From Pseudomonas gingeri (GTDB taxonomy: Bacteria > Pseudomonadota > Gammaproteobacteria > Pseudomonadales > Pseudomonadaceae), in assembly GCF_013385425.1 (NCBI RefSeq), contig NZ_JACAQA010000007.1, positions 124,001 to 188,000 on the forward strand: a stretch of 64,000 bases of DNA. The letters are read 5' to 3'. The notes under the pieces were generated by a model, which was not told where the DNA came from, ran no database searches, and saw nothing but the letters and a program-made list of their open reading frames with translations. The position numbers were made by a program, and so were the translations under genes. Each line of letters opens with the position of its first letter. The stretch's first letter is position 1. Below are positions 59,100 to 64,000 of the stretch, piece by piece.

Positions 59100-59124
59100 G
59101 TTATCCTCACTCCATCATTATGGA

Positions 59125-60366
59125 CTACTTGACCGTACTCAATAGCTCAGCCTGGAGTTTCCCCACTAACTCATCCGTATAATCGTAAGGGCTTTTCTGG
59201 GTTATGACAACTCGCCAAAAATCAGAGCCAGACTGAACAATCTCAACTTTAAGCCGAATACGGCCATCTTTAACCATTCGACCATAACCTTGCCAGTATT
59301 GACGCCCCGCTCTCTCAAAAAAGCGTCCCCTGTCCGAGAAGCGCATATTGGCAGCCGTATTTTCCTGAAAGGCATGTACATATTCATCCAGGGCATCACC
59401 TGTCTGCTGCATAGCAAAAACAATTTGAGCACCGCCGACCCTCTCGGAGAATACATATACTTGCTGACCGTCGCTATTTACTTTTACTGAAAATTCCCAC
59501 CAAGGCTCAATACTTGCGTTAAGATGGGTCAGTGGATTCTCCCAAGCGTAGTTATTTTTTTGCATGAGGTACTGTACCCACTCACGCTGAGTCGTCGGAC
59601 TCAGGGAACTTAATACTGAGAAACCTCCTAAAACCCCCATGAAGACGATACCAGAAGCGATTTTACGCACACGACTTAAAGGCCTTGAACGCACCCAAAA
59701 ATTCAAGGATTCGTCATAACTCGCGCGCCGCCCACTTCCCAGTAGGAACGCCTGATTCGCCATTGTTAATAAATTGAAAATAGGCAGTCCGAAAGCGAGC
59801 CCGCTCGCCCACACCAGAGAGTTCCGATGGAGGTATTGAAAAAAACCCAATGGCTTCGCATCTGACGTTTCAATTTTCAGCCTGAACAACGCCTTACAGG
59901 GTGTATTCCCGGCGATCCGATACAACAAGGCATCTAATATAAGTGCAACCGGGAGACATAAGACGTAGTGCACCTCAGCGGCCCCTGGTTTATGAGCCCA
60001 GTCAAAGATACCAGGAAAATATTTACCGACTAAAAAACCCGACACTACGGCGACGAGCACCAATTCCCAGCACATATCAAAAATACGAGCGAAAAACCGA
60101 GGCCAGCGACTCGCGGAAGTATCACTGGTCCTGCCGGGGTCGCTGCTACCTAGTGGAGATGGAGAGACGCCGCACGGCTCCGCCACTTTATCCAGAGGCC
60201 GCCAAGGATCCATGCTTTCGTTCCACAGAATGGTTCTGCAACCCCCTTCCATGGTGTGCGACAGCCCCGGGGTATTCGGCGCGACGATATTGAGCATGGG
60301 CATGCCATTACCCGCTTGGCCCAGGAAGACAAACTGACGAACATCCATGTCGAGATCTCGATACAT
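59125..60366 (-). CDS. RDD-family membrane protein with long C-terminal domain
   Basis: Predicted inner-membrane protein (about 413 residues). An N-terminal soluble segment (about 85 residues) is followed by an RDD domain with three or four hydrophobic segments (PRFFARIFDMCWELVLVAVV..., CKALFRLKIETSDAK) and a C-terminal extracytoplasmic-looking domain of about 160 residues, possibly stress-related. The start is uncertain: ATG 60366, an upstream TTG at 60378 and ATG 60348 are all possible, none with a strong ribosome site. AT-rich composition is shared with the Imm33-like gene that follows. Function unknown. Confidence 0.7.
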   Translation of the reverse strand: MYRDLDMDVRQFVFLGQAGNGMPMLNIVAPNTPGLSHTMEGGCRTILWNESMDPWRPLDKVAEPCGVSPSPLGSSDPGRTSDTSASRWPRFFARIFDMCWELVLVAVVSGFLVGKYFPGIFDWAHKPGAAEVHYVLCLPVALILDALLYRIAGNTPCKALFRLKIETSDAKPLGFFQYLHRNSLVWASGLAFGLPIFNLLTMANQAFLLGSGRRASYDESLNFWVRSRPLSRVRKIASGIVFMGVLGGFSVLSSLSPTTQREWVQYLMQKNNYAWENPLTHLNASIEPWWEFSVKVNSDGQQVYVFSERVGGAQIVFAMQQTGDALDEYVHAFQENTAANMRFSDRGRFFERAGRQYWQGYGRMVKDGRIRLKVEIVQSGSDFWRVVITQKSPYDYTDELVGKLQAELLSTVK

Positions 60367-60624
60367 CGCAGGCGACAAGGCGCCCTTCAGATAGCGCTAT
60401 GCCATCACCCGGCGGCGATACTAGGACGCCAATCCAATGGCGTCAATTTGTCCAATATTAAATATCTTCAAAACATTTCAAAGCGTTGCGCTGGCCGGCA
60501 AGGCCATTTCGCCAGAATGTAGGGTAATTCATTGATAAGTATCGATTTCAATACCAAACTAGGCCGACCTCTCGCCCACCGCCTGGTCAAGCCGCCGCCA
60601 TTGCCTGCGTCAAGGAATCCGCGC

Positions 60625-61230
60625 ATGTCCACACTTGAAATCATCGCCGTCCTGGTTAATGTCCTCGGCGTCTGGCTGACCGCCCGGCGTATTCGCTGGT
60701 GCTGGCCGGTCGGTGTCGTTGCCGTGCTGCTCTACGCCTGGATCTTCTACGACGCCAAACTGTATTCCGATACATTGCTGCAAGGCATCTTCGCCGTGTT
60801 GCAGGGTTATGGCTGGTGGCGCTGGAGCCAGGGTGGGCTGAGCGAGGGCAAGGTCCATGTGGCCCGGTTGTCCTTGCGCGAAGGCTTGCTCGGCCTGCTC
60901 TGTGGAGCCGTGGGCGCGGTGCTGCTGGGGGGACTGATGGTCCGCTTTACCGATGCGGCGGTGCCGTGGGTCGACGCCTCGCTCACCGCCTTCAGCCTGG
61001 TGGCCAGTGTCTGGGCGGCGCGCAAGTATGTCGCCAGCTGGTGGCTGTGGATCGTGCTGGACGTGATCTACGTCGGCCTGTTCCTGTTCAAGGACCTGCA
61101 ACTGACGGCCGCGCTGTACGCCGGCTTCGTGGTGCTGGCGATCTATGGCCTGCGGGCCTGGCAGCAGGACCTGAAGTCCCAGGAACAGCCAGGGCCGGTG
61201 GACTCGACGAGCGGCGAGCTGATTCGTTAG
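60625..61230 (+). CDS. pnuC: PnuC-family nicotinamide riboside transporter
   Basis: Integral membrane protein (201 residues, about seven segments) of the PnuC family, which takes up nicotinamide riboside for NAD synthesis. Typical features are RIRWCWPVGVVAVLLYAWIF, the GYGWWRW segment and the ASWWLWIVLDVIYVGLFLFK segment near the C-terminus. I chose ATG 60625 (AAGGA eight bases upstream) over an earlier in-frame ATG. No NAD-pathway neighbour is seen. Confidence 0.9.
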   Translation: MSTLEIIAVLVNVLGVWLTARRIRWCWPVGVVAVLLYAWIFYDAKLYSDTLLQGIFAVLQGYGWWRWSQGGLSEGKVHVARLSLREGLLGLLCGAVGAVLLGGLMVRFTDAAVPWVDASLTAFSLVASVWAARKYVASWWLWIVLDVIYVGLFLFKDLQLTAALYAGFVVLAIYGLRAWQQDLKSQEQPGPVDSTSGELIR

Positions 61231-61261
61231 TGTAGAGCCCCAGCGCCGCACGCCGAGAACC

Positions 61262-61516
61262 GAATGCCTCCAGGGCCGCCTGCTGCGCGAGCGTTTTTCG
61301 CGGGTGCAGTCGCGTTGCGAGCTGGAGATGCATATCGGCACGGTCAACGAGGAACAGGCGCAGTTGCTGCAACTGTCGGTGGGTTCCACCAGCGTCTACC
61401 TGGAGCGGCTGAACTTCGGCGAAGCGAACCAGCCGGTGGAGTTCGACCAGGAATTCTGGCGACCCGATGCGTTGTCGATCGTGATGGAGACACGGTATCC
61501 GGGGACAGGCGCTTGA
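61262..61516 (+). pseudogene. GntR-family regulator fragment (UTRA domain end)
   Basis: The frame reads RERFSRVQSRCELEMHIGTV, then EEQAQLLQL, VYLERLNFGEANQPVEFD and WRPDALSIVMETRYPG. This is the C-terminal end of a UTRA ligand-binding domain. The DNA-binding domain and most of UTRA are missing, so it is a 5'-deleted remnant between pnuC and the next gene. Confidence 0.65.
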
Positions 61517-61646
61517 ATCCCTCTATTACAAAGGCTCAGTGCACTGGACAACAGTTCTCCGGCCTGCCGCTGACGCCCTAAAGTTATTTGTGTCGTCGTC
61601 GATACACTCCTGTACATAGAATAATTCTCTTGCCCCAGGAGGTTCC

Positions 61647-63245
61647 ATGACAGGGATATCGTCGATCAATGTTTTGACGCTGAACCCTTCCCAGCTTGTC
61701 GGTAATACGCCGGCTGGCGCCCAGCCTGTCGAAACAACCGCGGCTGTTTCCGCACCGGCGTCCACCGTGCTTCTCGGCCAGAACAACGTGGTCGAAATCA
61801 ATACCTACAATGCCCGTGGAACCTTGCCTAACGCCGCGCAGGCACCTACCTGGGAAAGCAGCCCGCTGGACAAGGTGTCGTTCACGATGGGCGGCAACCT
61901 CAGCAATAGCTCCAACTCCAACGCCGCCCGCTTTGCCGGCTTGGGTGCCGCGCTGATGTCACAGTTGGCCGACGGCAAAAAGAACATCTCGCAATCGGTT
62001 GTCCAGCAGTCCGACATCAGACCGCTCAACGCCGCCGGGATCGCCGCTGCACAGTCCAAGCTGCACAGCAGCAATGCCGACAGCACGATCAGCCTGACCC
62101 TCAAGACCGCCAGCGGTAAAACCGTGACCTTGAGCCTGGCGAACCAGGACGATGGAATGGCCGTGCAGGCCCAGGTGGAAGGCGGCGACCTCACGGCTGA
62201 AGAGAGTGCGGCCCTGGCCAAGATGGCCAAAGGTTTCCAGGCGGCAATCGACGGTTTGACCGCCGAGCCGCCTCAATTGAAGCTGGATGCCCTGACCCAG
62301 TTCGACTCGAAGGTATTTTCCTCGGTCGACCTGAGCACCAAGCTCAAGATTGACGACAAAAACAACCAGACCCTCGAGTTCCATGCCGACAGCCAGAAAC
62401 GCTCGGTCAGCATGAGCGGCCCTTCAGGTGATCTGCAACTGTCCGTGGACCTGAAGAGCCAGGCGATTCTCGGCAATCCCATCCAACAGGCCAAGGCCCT
62501 GCAGAGCTACCTCAAGCAGATTGATGCCGCAGCCGCCCGAGGTCACGCGGATCGCGACATGATGTCGATGTTCAAGGATGCGTTCTCCTCCCTGAACAGC
62601 AACTATCCCGTCACCAGTGCGACCTCCACGCCGGCAGCCGTCGATCCACTCGCCCCCACCAATCTGGATCGCAAGCTGTTGACCGGCCTGGCGGATTTCT
62701 CCGCGTCGATGACGCAGGCAAGCCAGGCGAGCAACCCGATGCGTCCCAGCGAGCGGGATACCTTTGCTTATAACCTGTCCCAGACCACTCAACTCAAGGG
62801 CAATGATTCGCAGAATCGCTCCATTGAGCAGGACCAGCAATCGAACCTGACCGCCAGCTATCACCAGGCGCTGTCCGCGGGCCAGAAGCTGAAGCTGAGC
62901 AGCAACGCGGACTCGCAGAACTACCTGTTCTACCAGATCAGCGACAACGCCAGCAGCCAGACCAATATCGCTTACAAAGACGGTAAGTTGACCAATGCGG
63001 CGGTGACCCAGTCGGCCAGCCAATCCACAAATATCTTCAAATACGTGATGGGGCACCTGGTGGATCACACCTCAACCCCCGTCAACACATCGAAAACCCA
63101 GAGTTTCATGGCCGTGCTGGAACGGGCGTTGCACCCGGACAAGACGGACAAGACGCCAGAGGGCGCCGCGCGCTTGAAGGAACTCCTGGACGGTCTCCAG
63201 GACAAGGTACTGCTGGATTCGTACCCGAAAAAACTCAACAGCTGA
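61647..63245 (+). CDS. Hypothetical 532-residue protein, Pseudomonas type
   Basis: I do not recognise a catalytic domain. The protein is rich in Ser, Gln, Asn, Ala and Asp, with no cysteine that I could find and no Sec signal or membrane segment. Its Asn/Ser-rich, low-hydrophobicity N-terminus resembles type III-secreted or surface-associated proteins of pseudomonads. Segments such as TISLTLKTASGKTVTLSL suggest beta structure; the C-terminus is helical. An excellent AGGAGG precedes the ATG, so it is certainly translated. It is followed by a strong terminator hairpin. Confidence 0.75.
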   Translation: MTGISSINVLTLNPSQLVGNTPAGAQPVETTAAVSAPASTVLLGQNNVVEINTYNARGTLPNAAQAPTWESSPLDKVSFTMGGNLSNSSNSNAARFAGLGAALMSQLADGKKNISQSVVQQSDIRPLNAAGIAAAQSKLHSSNADSTISLTLKTASGKTVTLSLANQDDGMAVQAQVEGGDLTAEESAALAKMAKGFQAAIDGLTAEPPQLKLDALTQFDSKVFSSVDLSTKLKIDDKNNQTLEFHADSQKRSVSMSGPSGDLQLSVDLKSQAILGNPIQQAKALQSYLKQIDAAAARGHADRDMMSMFKDAFSSLNSNYPVTSATSTPAAVDPLAPTNLDRKLLTGLADFSASMTQASQASNPMRPSERDTFAYNLSQTTQLKGNDSQNRSIEQDQQSNLTASYHQALSAGQKLKLSSNADSQNYLFYQISDNASSQTNIAYKDGKLTNAAVTQSASQSTNIFKYVMGHLVDHTSTPVNTSKTQSFMAVLERALHPDKTDKTPEGAARLKELLDGLQDKVLLDSYPKKLNS

Positions 63246-63276
63246 TCCAGGGGGTCAGCTTGACCCCTGTCACCTG

Positions 63277-63310
63277 GGCAAGAGGGCGGGTATTTACCCG
63301 CCCTCTTGCC
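63277..63310 (+). terminator. Strong terminator-like hairpin
   Basis: GGCAAGAGGGCGGGTA and TACCCGCCCTCTTGCC pair perfectly over 16 bp around TT, about 30 bp past the stop of the 532-residue gene. No long U-run, but the stem is very stable. Confidence 0.7.
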
Positions 63311-63398
63311 GTGGATTTACCCGCGATACTCCTGACCCGTCCTCGGTGGTAAGGTTGGGGCATATAGATGCCGCCCCCCTCAATCCGGATATCCGAAT

Positions 63399-63884
63399 AT
63401 GAAAAACTTCGCGTTCAAAGCAGCCATGCCCGCTGTGTTGATGCTGGCCGTCCTCAGCGCTTCCTTCTCGGCACCGACGATGGCAGCGAGAAGCTCTGAC
63501 GCTGTCTCCCAAACGGCCGCCCGTCACGCCAAAAAATACGAAGACCTGGTAGAGAAGCGGATCAACGAACTGCGCGCCAAACTGAAGATCACCGACAAGC
63601 AGTCCGCCCAGTGGGACGCCTATGCGAAAACCATGCGTGACAATGCACACGGTACCGACAAGGCCTACCTGGATCAGGCGCAGAAGCTGCCCTCATTAAA
63701 TGCCGATGAGGCGATGCAGTCCTATGCCAGGCTGGCACAGATGCACGCGGACAATCTGCACAAGCTTGCCACTTCGTTCAGCGCGCTGTACGGCACGCTG
63801 TCCGCCGACCAGAAAAAAACCGCCGATAAACTGTTTCGCAGCGAGCGCGGGGAGCGGCACGAAGTCGCGGATAGATTTCATTGA
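63399..63884 (+). CDS. Spy/CpxP-like periplasmic protein
   Basis: Protein of 161 residues with a Sec signal peptide (cleavage near SAPTMA, residue 29-30) and an all-helical body. It includes RAKLKITDKQSAQWDAY, typical of the Spy/CpxP LTxxQ family of periplasmic chaperones and envelope-stress proteins, and a second LSADQKKTADKLF copy of the motif near the C-terminus. No strong ribosome site is visible before the ATG; a short palindrome, ATTCGGATATCCGGAT-like on the minus strand, lies just upstream. Confidence 0.78.
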   Translation: MKNFAFKAAMPAVLMLAVLSASFSAPTMAARSSDAVSQTAARHAKKYEDLVEKRINELRAKLKITDKQSAQWDAYAKTMRDNAHGTDKAYLDQAQKLPSLNADEAMQSYARLAQMHADNLHKLATSFSALYGTLSADQKKTADKLFRSERGERHEVADRFH

Positions 63885-63931
63885 TGCGCAAAGAGTCCCA
63901 GTGGACACCGAGCATGTTGGCGATCAACCAC

Positions 63932-64000
63932 TCATGTGTGCCGAGCGCTTTGAGCGAGGGTAACGTCGCAATCCAGCCGTTCACGCAAGAACTCGATCAG
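63932..64000 (-). CDS. C-terminus of a probable LysR-family regulator (partial)
   Basis: The last 22 codons of a minus-strand gene entering from the right edge read LIEFLRERLDC...SARHT, then TGA. IEFLRERL close to the C-terminus is common in LysR-type regulators. Too short for certainty. Confidence 0.35.
   Translation of the reverse strand: MIEFLRERLDCDVTLAQSARHT

Noticed and set aside
63778..63984. 68-codon minus-strand open frame at the right end
   Set aside because: It overlaps the Spy/CpxP-like gene antisense; a different minus-strand frame ending at 63932 looks like a LysR C-terminus.

Overview
The window is a high-GC chromosomal segment of a Pseudomonas, most likely of the fluorescens/corrugata type. 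The evidence is the very close match of its chlorinase to SyrB2 of P. syringae, the pseudomonad-specific small genes on the right, and a Pseudomonas REP doublet. About three quarters of it (positions 1 to about 48,860) is a lipopeptide gene cluster of the syringomycin family. The last 15 kb is ordinary or mildly degraded accessory chromosome.

Layout. Positions 1-8,094 (minus strand) hold a SyrP-like hydroxylase gene, a SyrD-like cyclic-peptide ABC exporter gene, and the start of a second NRPS gene that runs off the left edge. Positions 8,440-12,724 (plus) hold the chlorothreonine supply operon: SyrB1-like A-T-T, SyrB2-like non-haem iron chlorinase, SyrC-like aminoacyl shuttle. Positions 12,951-16,111 (minus) hold an Asp/Asn beta-hydroxylase-family gene, an MFS exporter and a cupin/JmjC-type oxygenase. 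Positions 16,358-46,103 (plus) hold two very large NRPS genes. Positions 46,386-48,857 hold a LuxR regulator, an outer-membrane efflux lipoprotein and a small DUF2158 protein.

How the cluster works (reading plus inference). The two large NRPSs form nine modules. The ninth has no A domain (C-T-TE), so its residue must come in trans; SyrB1/SyrB2/SyrC supply 4-chlorothreonine. Pocket residues read Ser1, Orn-like2, Asp-like3, Hse-like4, His5, Thr6, Thr7, Asp-like8, (4-Cl-Thr9). Dual C/E domains lie after modules 2, 4 and 7. As I recall the structures, this is the order of cormycin/thanamycin/nunamycin (Ser-D-Orn-Asx-D-Hse-His-aThr-Dhb-OHAsp-ClThr). Module 6 carries an extra degenerate condensation-like domain before its Thr A domain, at the position that is allo-Thr in those compounds. 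The truncated NRPS starts with a Thr module followed by a dual C/E domain, as expected for a 'peptin' partner beginning with Dhb. Five 20-bp dyads resembling the syr-syp box (TGTCCCG-N6-CGGGACA) lie in front of the main transcription units, suggesting common control by SalA/SyrF-type LuxR proteins.

Right flank. Positions 48,966-53,792 hold an MHS-family transporter, an acyl-CoA ligase and a thiolase divergent from a PAS-LuxR regulator. Then follow a broken HigBA toxin-antitoxin remnant, an M20 carboxypeptidase, a methyltransferase, a DUF6124/DUF3077 gene with a strongly structured leader, a DUF2846-type lipoprotein, an IS481-type transposase fragment, an AT-richer pair (Imm33-like protein and RDD membrane protein), pnuC, a GntR fragment, an unknown 532-residue protein, a Spy/CpxP-type protein, and the last codons of a probable LysR regulator. 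I saw no tRNA, rRNA or CRISPR array.
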